This document shows positions 1-7,584 of a stretch of 15,339 nucleotides of DNA, piece after piece. Below the pieces are notes generated by a model. That model searched no databases. It saw only the letters and a program-made list of their open reading frames with translations, and had not been told where the DNA came from. The stretch lies in assembly GCA_934463265.1 (NCBI GenBank), contig CAKSIU010000017.1:1-15339 (forward strand), in the 5' to 3' direction. The position numbers were made by a program, and so were the translations under genes. Position 1 is the first letter of the stretch, and every line of letters begins with the position of its first letter. This DNA comes from an uncultured Eubacteriales bacterium (GTDB taxonomy: Bacteria; Bacillota; Clostridia; Oscillospirales; Acutalibacteraceae).

Positions 1-73
1 CACTCTGAATCCTTAACTAAGATGCTTATTAAAAAATTTTACACTTTTTTGTGTCTACTTACTTGACTATAGT

Positions 74-853
74 TCAATCTATCATTGCATATGGCGAGAA
101 GTGGTTTTTCCACATTGCTAAATATTTTTTCCCGTCTATTTCCGCACTGTTTCATCAAATTCTTGATCGTCACCGTCTTGTACCAAAATCATTTCGAGGT
201 CGCTTTCATCCCAACCGTCTGGAATCTCATATTCCATATAAACTGAGCTATCTAATGCACCAGTTACTGGAACGCCATTTACAGTTGGATATACATTAAA
301 AAAATTGATATGTTCAATTGGATAGTCGCCGTCAACCTGGTTCATTAACTCGTTATAGTGAGCTGTGCCTTCTTCAATATATTCAACATTTATGCCCAAT
401 ACATCGGTATCATTTTTCTTTAGCACGCCCAATGGATCTTGCAAAAACACTTTTATTGTCGCTTTTTGGCCGTCTAATCCAACTATATCAACAGTCGTTT
501 CGGTGGCTAAGCCGTTATGCGTAGAATAATGATAAACTGTTTCTCTGTTTGGCATCATTGTTTGCGCGTAGTTATCATCTTTTGTGAAGTCAGTCCAATA
601 CTCGTCTCCGCAAAACGTAGTTATGTCCAGTTGCAGAAATGGTTTCTGTTTCAATGTGATCGCAGTTTTTACAACTTTTTGTTATTTCACCGGCGTCTGT
701 GCAAGTTGGTTTTTTGCTTATTACCCAGTCTCCAAAGTCGTGATCAAGTACAGGAATAGTAACGTCACCGATTGTTGTTGAATTTTTACCCTCTGCGTCA
801 GAAAATAGTGCGCCACAACTTGAGCATTTCCAGTGTTGTATATTTCCTTCTCC
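74..853 (-). pseudogene. Detached C-terminal part of the BspA-like surface protein
   Basis: Reading straight through the TAA that ends the LRR gene (854-856), the same frame continues GEGNIQHWKCSSCG, then DHDFGDWVISKKPTC and SCKNCDH, and reaches ATGHNY. These are the Cys/His-rich repeat patterns common at the C-terminal side of clostridial surface proteins. After GHNY the frame shifts by one base near 610-616, in a TTTT run. It continues GDEYWTDFTKDD through a domain with PDGWDESDLEM. It then shifts back near 145-157 to give EIDGKKYLAMWKNHFSPYAMID and a TGA at 74-76. The HFSPYA ending is a usual terminus of such proteins. The open stretch at 136-654 is only the middle piece and has no credible start. 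The two frameshifts compensate each other, so recent decay or assembly errors are both possible. Function as a separate gene is unlikely. Confidence 0.8.
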
Positions 854-2824
854 TTAGCAAGAAGCATCTGTTGCAGTTACTTCTTCCATGTCGTGTACTA
901 TTGATTTACCTTCTAGACTTGCATCATTACCTAATTCAACAATTGAGTAACCTTCTCCCATATAATCACAAGCAATAGCACTCTCCTCATACATTTTCAT
1001 TCTGATTAATTTAACTTTGTTAACACCAGTTTCAGAATATTTACCAATAACTTCATATTGTATCATGGGAATCATTCCTCCTCCCCATATTTCGATAGAT
1101 GATGGATAAAAAACAGCAGATAAATGTTCTATGTGCCCCATCATAAATAATTCTTTGTCAATACTTGTAACAGAATCTAGGATGACATAAACCCCTGTTT
1201 TTCCGGCTGGAATTGCTAATAATTGTGTTCCATCTTTAGAATAAAGCACTCCATCAATAGATTTATAATTGTTATTATTCCCATCAACGTCAATAGCAGT
1301 CAACGCAGAGCAGCCAATAAATGCATTATTACTAATGGAAGTCACGCTGTCCGGAATGGTTACAGAGGTTAACTTAGTGCAACCATAAAATGCGTCGTTA
1401 CCAATGGAAGTTACGCTGTCCGGAATGGTCACAGAGGTTAACTCAGTGCAATCATAAAATACCTTATCGCCGATGGAAGTCACACTGTTTGGAATGGTCA
1501 CAGAGGTTAAATTAGTGCAATCATAAAATACCTCATCGCCGATGGAAGTAACGCTGTTCGGAATGGTCACAGAGGTTAATCTATAGCAACCCTGAAATGC
1601 ACACTCGCCGATGGACGTTACGCCGTTGAGAATGGTAAACGCGCCAGTACCGGCAGGGCAACTGATTAATTTATCGTCACCTTTAGAATAAATCACTCCA
1701 TTAATAGCTTTATATTCTGTGTTATTACCAGATATATTAATCTGGGTTAAGCCAGAGCAACCAGAAAATGCACCAGGTCTGATGTCCGTGACACTGTCAG
1801 GGATGGTCACAGAGGTTAAGCCGTTGCAGTAAGAAAATACCCATTCTCCGATGGTCCCAACACTGTTAGGAATGGTCACAGATGTTAAACCTTCGCAATC
1901 AACAAATGCATAATCGCAGATGGTCGTAACACTGTTAGAAATGGTAAATGAACCAGACTTTGCCGCAGAGCAGACTATTAATTGACTACTATCTTTAGAA
2001 TAAATTACTCCATCAATAGACTTATATTTCGTGTTTTTATCAGATATATTAATTTCGGTTAAGCCTGTGCAACCAGCAAATGCACCTATGCCAATGTGCG
2101 TAACGCTGTCTGGAATGGTTACGGATGTTAATCCTTTGCAGCAATAAAAGGCTAAATCATAGATGCATATAACGCTGTCCGGAATGGTCATCGAGGTTAA
2201 GTCCGAACAGCCCTTAAATGCACCCTCTCCGATGATCGTGACGCTGTCAGGGATAACCACCGAGGTTAATTTTTCGCAATCAGCAAATGCCTCTTTGCCG
2301 ATATATGTTACACTATTGCCTATGGTTACCTGGGTTAAATTAGAGCAACGTGAAAATGTTCGATCAGGGATGGAGGTTATGCCATTGTTTATTATTACCG
2401 ATTTAATTGAAGCTTTATATGATTCCCAAGGGACATTGGAAGAAGTATCCATAGCTCCTGAACCATATATATTAAAAAAACCGTTTGCAGCAGTGAAAGT
2501 AAAATATACACCATTTCCACAGCTACCAGAGTTACCCTCTTCATAACTACCAGAATTATCAGTTGCTAAAACTTTACGATTTACTTTAGTTTCTGCACCT
2601 TTTTTATCAGGCTTCAAAACATTAGAGATTTTCGATTCAATAGATTTCATAGAGAATGAAATTGAGTGAGATTGAATGATTGAAGAATTATGTGGAATAA
2701 TAACCGAGTTATTATTTTGAGGAATAGTAACCAGATCGGAAGCATAAACCTGTTGGGAAAAATTAGCTATCATTGATAGTGATAAACCAACAGCCACAGC
2801 CTTTTTTGTTTTATTTTGAAGCAT
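854..2824 (-). CDS. BspA-like leucine-rich-repeat surface protein, C-terminally truncated
   Basis: A 656-residue secreted protein. Residues 1-29 form a signal peptide with a KTKK basic start, a hydrophobic core and a VYA-SD cleavage site. Residues about 100-150 match the N-terminal cap typical of this family (SCGNGVYFTF, GSGAMDTSSNVPW). From about 150 to 565 there are roughly 14 LRR_5 (Treponema pallidum-type) repeats of about 23 residues, with the pattern IPxSVTSIGxxAFxxCxxLTSVT. They are interrupted by insert units containing YKSIDGVIYSKD. BspA proteins are known from oral and gut bacteria as adhesins or interaction surfaces, so a surface role is inferred. The start is supported by AAAGGAGGG five bases upstream. 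The TAA at the end cuts an open frame that continues in the same phase, so the parental protein was about 916 residues with a C-terminal domain now lost. The truncated product would lack its likely attachment region. Confidence 0.85.
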   Translation of the reverse strand: MLQNKTKKAVAVGLSLSMIANFSQQVYASDLVTIPQNNNSVIIPHNSSIIQSHSISFSMKSIESKISNVLKPDKKGAETKVNRKVLATDNSGSYEEGNSGSCGNGVYFTFTAANGFFNIYGSGAMDTSSNVPWESYKASIKSVIINNGITSIPDRTFSRCSNLTQVTIGNSVTYIGKEAFADCEKLTSVVIPDSVTIIGEGAFKGCSDLTSMTIPDSVICIYDLAFYCCKGLTSVTIPDSVTHIGIGAFAGCTGLTEINISDKNTKYKSIDGVIYSKDSSQLIVCSAAKSGSFTISNSVTTICDYAFVDCEGLTSVTIPNSVGTIGEWVFSYCNGLTSVTIPDSVTDIRPGAFSGCSGLTQINISGNNTEYKAINGVIYSKGDDKLISCPAGTGAFTILNGVTSIGECAFQGCYRLTSVTIPNSVTSIGDEVFYDCTNLTSVTIPNSVTSIGDKVFYDCTELTSVTIPDSVTSIGNDAFYGCTKLTSVTIPDSVTSISNNAFIGCSALTAIDVDGNNNNYKSIDGVLYSKDGTQLLAIPAGKTGVYVILDSVTSIDKELFMMGHIEHLSAVFYPSSIEIWGGGMIPMIQYEVIGKYSETGVNKVKLIRMKMYEESAIACDYMGEGYSIVELGNDASLEGKSIVHDMEEVTATDASC

Positions 2825-2850
2825 AAAAAGCCCTCCTTTAAGTTATATTA

Positions 2851-2863
2851 GGATAAAATATCC
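2851..2863. promoter_or_regulatory. Short palindrome upstream of the LRR gene
   Basis: GGATA-AAA-TATCC is a perfect 5-bp inverted repeat 27 bases upstream of the LRR start codon, between the ribosome binding site and a weak -10/-35 region. It could be an operator or the base of a small leader hairpin. It is short enough to occur by chance in AT-rich DNA. Confidence 0.2.
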
Positions 2864-3341
2864 AAAGTAAACTATAATTTATTTTTCGCCAAAAAACAAT
2901 ATACTCTGGCAAAAATCTCCATATTAAATGAAAATAGAATAGAAAAATTTTCATATTTAGTTTTCAATTTATAAAAAACAAAAGAAACACTGACTACTGT
3001 CAATGCTCTAAATGAGAGATATTAAAAGTATTTTATTTAATACGACTTTCAGTATTTGAGTGTGCGTAGCAGCGATTGCCAAACGTTTGATAAAAGCAGT
3101 GTTTTTTTGAAAATTTTTTTGTTTACGCTTCAGTACCTTTGATCAGAATCCGGCTAAGCAGAAAACCTTGTTAAAAGAAATGTTCAATGAGAAAATTTTT
3201 TGACGCAATTTTCAAAAGTCTTTTTTTGTCACCTAAAATTCAAAATTAATATTATGTATTGATAAGTTTATTTTTGATGTTTATTTCTATTAAAATCCGG
3301 TAAAAATATTCTTGTCAAAACTATAATAAAATTTTCGGAGT
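2864..3341. other. Gene-free interval between the LRR gene and mazF
   Basis: No open frame with a ribosome binding site was found on either strand. The interval is very AT-rich. It holds a separated inverted repeat of 11 bases (TTTTGAAAATT at 3105-3115, its complement at 3207-3217) and a TATAAT box at 3322-3327 that may serve mazF, although no good -35 lies at the right distance. In particular there is no MazE/NdoAI-like antitoxin frame here. Confidence 0.5.
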
Positions 3342-3350
3342 GTGAAAAAG

Positions 3351-3722
3351 GTGACTATAAAACGTGGGGACATCTTTTATGCTGATTTAAGTCCTGTTGT
3401 AGGCTCAGAACAAGGTGGAATTAGGCCGGTTTTAATCGTTCAAAATGACGTCGGAAACAAATTCAGTCCAACAGTAATCGCAGCCGCTATCACAAGTCAA
3501 CATTCAAAGGCCGACCTTCCTACTCACATACAACTTCAAGCTCATGGATGTGGTCTTTCTAAAGATTCCGTAGTACTGTTGGAGCAAATTCGAACTCTCG
3601 ATAAAAAACGTTTAAAAGAAAAAATGGGCTGTCTGGATACTTTTGCAATGAATTTGGTAGACAAAGCGCTGTCTATAAGTTTCGGTCTTTTAAATAACTA
3701 CGCTATAAAAGAAGCTACATAA
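3351..3722 (+). CDS. mazF: MazF/PemK-family mRNA interferase (EndoA/NdoA type)
   Basis: A 123-residue protein beginning TIKRGDIFYADLSPVVGSEQGG after the start codon, with the family blocks RPVLIVQND, NKFSPTVIAAAITSQ, LPTHIQL and LLEQIRTLDKKRL. These are characteristic of the MazF ribonucleases of Bacillota, which cleave single-stranded mRNA at short sequence motifs and are held inactive by a MazE-type partner. Length is normal for the family (about 115-125). The frame also has a GTG at 3342, but GGAG at 3337-3340 is one base from it and ten bases from the GTG at 3351. The 3351 start also gives the conserved family N-terminus. In Bacillus-type loci the antitoxin gene lies directly upstream. 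None is present here, so the gene is either orphaned or its antitoxin is encoded elsewhere. Confidence 0.9.
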   Translation: MTIKRGDIFYADLSPVVGSEQGGIRPVLIVQNDVGNKFSPTVIAAAITSQHSKADLPTHIQLQAHGCGLSKDSVVLLEQIRTLDKKRLKEKMGCLDTFAMNLVDKALSISFGLLNNYAIKEAT

Positions 3723-3766
3723 AAACAAAACAAGACTTTCAAAAATTCAGTTTCTTTTTAGCCAAA

Positions 3767-3804
3767 AAAGCGACTGCTTTAGCTTATGTGCTAGCAATCG
3801 CTTT
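3767..3804. terminator. Hairpin terminator between convergent genes
   Basis: An 11-bp stem with one mismatch (3767-3777 with 3794-3804, core AAGCGA/TCGCTT) has further inner pairing around TAGC/GCTA. On the minus strand it is followed by TTTTTT, so it mainly ends transcription of the repeat protein. On the plus strand it is followed by a T-rich tract and can also stop mazF readthrough. Confidence 0.7.
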
Positions 3805-3856
3805 AAATATTCTTTAAATTTTAAACATTATTTAAATTTCATTAACCTTACGGTGC

Positions 3857-5395
3857 TTATGGTGCGCCTAAAGCTGCTCCCGGTTGTGGTTGTGGTTGTG
3901 GTTGTGGTTGTGGTTGTGGCTGTGGCTGTGCCGCCGCGGCAGCATCATGCGCCATATCTCCAAGAACATTAACGTTGCCATCAACTTTTTGTTGACCTAC
4001 AGGCATATTAACAACATTAACATTTATTACAGGTTGAGATGCAGGTGCTGCAGGTGCTGCAGGTGCTGCAGGTGCTGCTGGTGCTGCAGGTGCTGCTGGT
4101 GCTGCTGGTGCTGCTGGTGCTGCTGGTGCTGCTGGTGCTGCTGGTGCTGCTGGTGCTGCTGGTGCTGCTGATGCTGGTAACTTAGATTTTACTTTATTCA
4201 TAATATCTGAAGCATTTTTAACGCCATTACTTATACCAGACCAAGAAGCCTTAATAAAGTCAGATATAAATTGTGGTAAAACAGAGTCTATTGATTTCAA
4301 CGTTAAATTGCCTAAATTTTTAAACCATTGGCACATACCTGGTTTTTCTTTAGTGGAATTTATTAAACTTTCCACTTCGCTTAATTTTTCTTCATCAATA
4401 GGTTTACCATCTTCAGGCATTTTAAATACTTTTTGAATGCTAAATTCTAACACAGATTTGTCATTATGTAAAAAATCGTAACCATTTAATGCAAGCAAAT
4501 TAAACAATTTATAAGCTTCTGCATTGTCATCTATTTTATTATTAACAACAATTGCAAAATATTGAGCCGGTTTTTCTTTAGAAAGAGTTGTTATTAAACC
4601 GAATTTTTTCAAATCACTTTCAGATTTATCTACAAAACCATCACAAACTTTACTTCTTTGTAAAGCATCTGATTTATTTTTTTCATCAGCCTCTTTTTTG
4701 GAATAAAAATGAGAAATATCTGTTGGTGCTTTATAATTTACAAATTTAAGTATGTTTCCATTTTCCACCGCATTATATGGATCATAGCGATCAACACTTG
4801 GGTCATTTAAACCATTTAAAGCTCTATCAACAAGTTCACTAGCTAATTTATCGCCCTTACTTTTGCCGTTTTCATTCTCAATTTTTTTATAAAAATCGTC
4901 AAAAGCTTTTTCTGCCGGCTTTTTTTCGCCCTCTTTCACATTTCTGGCAAAAAACGGCATTGCATCATCTTTGGATATTGGCACAATACGATACTCAACT
5001 GGAACACGTCTATCAAATAGCCAATTTAATAACCTGGCCGGAATGTTATACCAAGAGGCTTTTTTTCTAACTCCATCCAGCTGAAATTTATTGACTTCTT
5101 TTCTCAATGGCCTTCTTTGAAAAAACATTAATGAATTAAAATAATGCGAAGGTTCTTCATTTATTTTTACCTGTATTTCACTATTCTTCATCAATGCACC
5201 AGGATTTTTAATTTTAACTTCAATAATCCCCAAACAACCAGCCTGCATATCTTTGCCGTCCCACGGGTATGTGGAAGATTTTTTTAAAGTTGCCGAGCAT
5301 AAGTCAGACGTAACGCTAGTCGATAAAGCAAAGCTTGGTGATGATGCACTGAGCAAAATAGTTAAAGCTAAACTTGTTACAATAAACTTCTTCAT
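3857..5395 (-). CDS. Secreted protein with Ala-Ala-Pro and Gln-Pro repeat tail, function unknown
   Basis: A 512-residue protein I do not recognise. Residues 1-23 are a clear signal peptide (MKKFIVTSLALTILL, cleavage near SFA-LS). Residues about 25-400 are mixed, charged and probably folded, with Lys/Asp-rich stretches and no motif I can name. Residues about 408-450 are 14 tandem Ala-Ala-Pro units. A short Val/Asn-rich segment (VINVNVVNM, GNVNVLGDM) follows, then an Ala run and eight Gln-Pro pairs at about 488-503, ending PGAALGAP. Pro/Ala spacers and QP tails are known in wall-spanning bacterial proteins. An extended spacer crossing the peptidoglycan is therefore a reasonable inference, but no LPXTG or other anchor is present. 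The start has AAAGGATGAT upstream and its own promoter. The repeat DNA is nearly perfect and could vary in copy number without breaking frame (9-nt and 6-nt units). Confidence 0.8.
   Translation of the reverse strand: MKKFIVTSLALTILLSASSPSFALSTSVTSDLCSATLKKSSTYPWDGKDMQAGCLGIIEVKIKNPGALMKNSEIQVKINEEPSHYFNSLMFFQRRPLRKEVNKFQLDGVRKKASWYNIPARLLNWLFDRRVPVEYRIVPISKDDAMPFFARNVKEGEKKPAEKAFDDFYKKIENENGKSKGDKLASELVDRALNGLNDPSVDRYDPYNAVENGNILKFVNYKAPTDISHFYSKKEADEKNKSDALQRSKVCDGFVDKSESDLKKFGLITTLSKEKPAQYFAIVVNNKIDDNAEAYKLFNLLALNGYDFLHNDKSVLEFSIQKVFKMPEDGKPIDEEKLSEVESLINSTKEKPGMCQWFKNLGNLTLKSIDSVLPQFISDFIKASWSGISNGVKNASDIMNKVKSKLPASAAPAAPAAPAAPAAPAAPAAPAAPAAPAAPAAPAAPAAPAAPASQPVINVNVVNMPVGQQKVDGNVNVLGDMAHDAAAAAQPQPQPQPQPQPQPQPGAALGAP
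3882..3929. repeat. Hexanucleotide tandem repeat coding Gln-Pro
   Basis: Eight tandem GGTTGT units, the last two GGCTGT, encode (Gln-Pro)8 on the minus strand. The six-base unit keeps the frame if copies are gained or lost by slippage. Confidence 0.9.
4044..4169. repeat. Nine-base tandem repeat coding Ala-Ala-Pro
   Basis: Fourteen tandem units of GGTGCTGCT or GGTGCTGCA encode the Ala-Ala-Pro tract on the minus strand. Near-identity at the nucleotide level points to recent expansion or continuing slippage rather than old selected protein repeats. Copy number may differ between strains and may be misassembled from short reads. Confidence 0.92.
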
Positions 5396-5427
5396 AAACT
5401 TATCATCCTTTTTAATTTTATATTCTA

Positions 5428-5456
5428 ATTATATCACAACAGCCGCCCAATTTCAA
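5428..5456 (-). promoter_or_regulatory. Sigma-A promoter of the repeat protein gene
   Basis: On the minus strand, TTGAAA (5456-5451), a 17-base spacer and TATAAT (5433-5428) lie 32 bases before the start codon. It lets the repeat protein be expressed independently of the mutase gene upstream on the same strand. Confidence 0.7.
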
Positions 5457-5504
5457 ATTTATACGAAAATTTCTCCTTTTTATATAACCAAATAATAAAA
5501 TAAA

Positions 5505-7043
5505 TTAAAAAATTTGTCGGATTGACGAAAAGTTAATTGATGACAAATCTAGAGCGTTATATCTTATTATAAACTCTTTAAAATTGCACAATATTAATTT
5601 TATTCCACCTGGCAAATTACTTTCAATATTTAATGGCATTACAGGGTCATGGACGCTCATTCTCAGCAAAAGCCAACCATCTCCGTTATTTTTATCAAAT
5701 GAGATGCGTATTCCTTCTTTATTGTCTGGCGCAATATGCCAATCGCTTTTATTTTTTGCATAAGTATAAAGGCCATTTATCACTGCTTCGCCGTAAACTT
5801 TAAAGTCATCACACAAAATTTTAAGTCTGAATTCCGCACTTTCAGCCGGCTTTTTTAATTTGCTCAAAACATCCGAAAAATCTTTTCCCTGACGTCTTAA
5901 ATTAACCAATTCAATTACAATTTTTGTAACAAGATATGCACCGTCATCCAAAAAATAATTTTCTCGCAGTGCCGCATGACCTGAAGTTTCTATCGCTAAC
6001 GGACAATTTACTCCTTGAGAATTTAGCCATTTTGCCTCATTTATCACGTTTTTATAGCCACGCTTAAAACGATTATGTACTCCATGCAATTCGCTTTCTA
6101 TATAATCGTGAAGACCGTCAGAAGTAACTGAATCCGTAACCACAGTGCCGCCCACATTATCTCTAAGCGCTATCTTCGACGCAAGTGCAATCAGGCTATT
6201 TCTGCAAATTTCATTTCCGTAACAATCTACCGCGCTGGCTCTATCAACATCTGTGTCAAAGATTAATCCTAAATCTGCGTGATTTTTTAAAGTTGATTTG
6301 GTAATCGACTTCATCGCGGTCTTGTCTTCTGGATTTGGCATATGATTTGGAAAATTTCCGTCAGGGTTCAAAAATTGACTTTCAGATATATCTGCACCCA
6401 ACGGTTTTAGCACATCCGTCGCATAAAATCCTCCTGCGCCATTTCCGGCGTCCACGATAATCTTAAATCCCGAAAGAGGTTTAGTTTCCTCTTTTTCTCC
6501 TACGCCGTCACAAATCATTTTTCTTAATCTTGCCGCATAAGTCTTCATGTAGTCCACTTTTCTTACAAAAACTTTATCTGCTTTTGAAAAATTAAACGTT
6601 TTTTCCGCGTCATTTAAAATTTTCTCTATGTCGTCGCTGTCTAAGCCACCTTTATCTGTAAAAAACTTCAGGCCGTTTCTATTAAACGGGTGATGGCTTG
6701 CGGTTATTTCAATCGCTGCATCGCAATTTAGGTCAATCGTCGTCATGAACATAGCCGGAGTGGACGATAAACCGCAGTCAAAAATTTTTATGCCCAAATT
6801 CGATAAAGTTTCGATTAAAACATTATTTATTCTGGCCGCAGAAATTCTAGAGTCGTGCCCTAGCGATACGGATAAATTCTCAAACTTTTTATTTTTTTCT
6901 TGAGAAAGCCAAACCGCAAATGAAATTGCTATTTTTTTTAAGATGTAGTCAGTTAAATTTACAATTTCACCCGGAACTCCATCAACGGCAACTCCGCGGA
7001 TGTCCGTCCCGCTTTTCAATTTTAAAAAATCATTATTAGTCAT
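5505..7043 (-). CDS. Phosphoglucomutase/phosphomannomutase family protein
   Basis: A 512-residue alpha-D-phosphohexomutase, interconverting sugar 1- and 6-phosphates through a phosphoserine, probably glucose or mannose phosphate for polysaccharide precursors. Visible motifs in order: an N-terminal GTDIRG; the phosphoserine loop TASHHPFNRNG with the serine at about 116 (commonly TASHNP); the metal loop DTDVDR at 263-268 (commonly DGDGDR); the sugar-binding ETSGH at 352-356; and the C-terminal phosphate-binding region LRMSVHDPVMPLN. The HHP, DTDVDR and SVHDP variants fit the bacterial branch that uses an S-x-HDP phosphate loop rather than SGTEP. An ATG ten codons upstream (7071-7073) has no ribosome binding site. 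The ATG at 7043 has GAGGT seven bases upstream and was chosen. The exact sugar specificity cannot be read from sequence. Confidence 0.88.
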   Translation of the reverse strand: MTNNDFLKLKSGTDIRGVAVDGVPGEIVNLTDYILKKIAISFAVWLSQEKNKKFENLSVSLGHDSRISAARINNVLIETLSNLGIKIFDCGLSSTPAMFMTTIDLNCDAAIEITASHHPFNRNGLKFFTDKGGLDSDDIEKILNDAEKTFNFSKADKVFVRKVDYMKTYAARLRKMICDGVGEKEETKPLSGFKIIVDAGNGAGGFYATDVLKPLGADISESQFLNPDGNFPNHMPNPEDKTAMKSITKSTLKNHADLGLIFDTDVDRASAVDCYGNEICRNSLIALASKIALRDNVGGTVVTDSVTSDGLHDYIESELHGVHNRFKRGYKNVINEAKWLNSQGVNCPLAIETSGHAALRENYFLDDGAYLVTKIVIELVNLRRQGKDFSDVLSKLKKPAESAEFRLKILCDDFKVYGEAVINGLYTYAKNKSDWHIAPDNKEGIRISFDKNNGDGWLLLRMSVHDPVMPLNIESNLPGGIKLILCNFKEFIIRYNALDLSSINFSSIRQIF

Positions 7044-7103
7044 TATTGATACCTCAAAACACATATTTAACAAAAAATGATGTCATATTTCTCAAAAAAC
7101 ATC

Positions 7104-7132
7104 TTGACTGTATATACATAATTATATATAAT
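7104..7132 (+). promoter_or_regulatory. Near-consensus promoter of the interrupted peptide gene
   Basis: TTGACT (7104-7109), exactly 17 bases, then TATAAT (7127-7132). It is 52 bases before the peptide start codon and divergent from the mutase gene. Confidence 0.85.
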
Positions 7133-7184
7133 GAACATAGACTTTTAAAAAGTCTAAAATTTTATCGTACAGTAGGTGAAATTT

Positions 7185-7415
7185 ATGAAAAAAGAAGAAA
7201 AGAAAAATGCAGTGCAAGCCGAAGCTTTAAACGAAAATGCATAAGAAAACGTTGCCGGTGGATATGTTGCAATAAACGCAGATGGTTCTAGAACTCTTTA
7301 TGGTGATGGGTGCGGTGAAAACCAGGGTACTTACACTAACAAATCAGATTTAGAGCGAATGGCAAGACGACTTGAAACTAGCACAAGCGTTAGGTACGAT
7401 AATCGAAATTGGTAA
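7185..7415 (+). pseudogene. Double-glycine-leader peptide gene interrupted by TAA
   Basis: The ATG at 7185 (AGGTG eight bases upstream) reads MKKEEKKNAVQAEALNENA, then a TAA at 7242-7244. It continues in the same frame ENVAGGYVAINADGSRTLYG to a TAA at 7413-7415, 76 codons in all. LNENA-x-ENVAGG is the typical end of a double-glycine leader (L-x-x-x-E-L-x-x-V-x-GG), and the stop sits where Leu is expected, one base change from TTA. The segment after GG would be about 51 residues, with a single Cys in GDGCGENQGTY. It resembles the small GG-leader bacteriocin-like or signalling peptides common in gut Clostridia. Promoter, ribosome binding site and terminator are all intact, so the loss looks recent or is a sequencing error. 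No transport or processing genes are adjacent. Confidence 0.75.
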
Positions 7416-7430
7416 AAACAACATTAACAA

Positions 7431-7470
7431 AGCCGAGAACACTTTAACCAGTGTTTTCGGTTTCCTTTTT
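7431..7470 (+). terminator. Rho-independent terminator after the peptide gene
   Basis: An 11-bp stem CCGAGAACACT / AGTGTTTTCGG (7433-7443 with 7450-7460, one G-U pair) has a six-base loop and is followed directly by TTTCCTTTTT. It isolates the peptide gene from metG. Confidence 0.9.
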
Positions 7471-7519
7471 ATCATTATAAAATAAAATTTATAAAAATTC
7501 CAGCCCTTTGCGCTGCTTC

Positions 7520-7548
7520 TTGATTTAATTCGGGCATTGGCGTATAAT
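7520..7548 (+). promoter_or_regulatory. Promoter of the metG-tatD operon
   Basis: TTGATT (7520-7525), 17 bases, TATAAT (7543-7548), 36 bases before the metG start codon. The short leader leaves no room for a T-box or other large riboswitch. Confidence 0.75.
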
Positions 7549-7584
7549 AAATTTATAAAACTTATCAAAAAAGGAAGAGCAATT

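Noticed and set aside
136..654. Apparent independent 172-codon gene on the minus strand
   Set aside because: It starts at a TTG inside a continuing reading frame and is the frameshifted middle of the LRR protein's C-terminal region. The stop at 136-138 is a product of the frame change.
2163..2546. Plus-strand open frame of 127 codons opposite the LRR gene
   Set aside because: It is the antisense shadow of the LRR repeats and shows the same 23-codon periodicity. It has no ribosome binding site.
3105..3217. Separated 11-base inverted repeat before mazF
   Set aside because: Both arms are A/T homopolymer-like sequence and 91 bases apart. They are not flanked by a target duplication, so no element can be claimed.
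3884..4171. Plus-strand frame rich in Cys and Trp opposite the Pro repeats
   Set aside because: It only reads the GGTTGT and GGTGCTGCT repeats in antisense and has no start signals.
7537..7584. Upstream extension of MetG beginning MAYNKFIKLIKKG
   Set aside because: It overlaps the promoter -10 box and lacks a ribosome binding site. The ATG at 7585 has AAGGAAGAG and gives the conserved MetG N-terminus.
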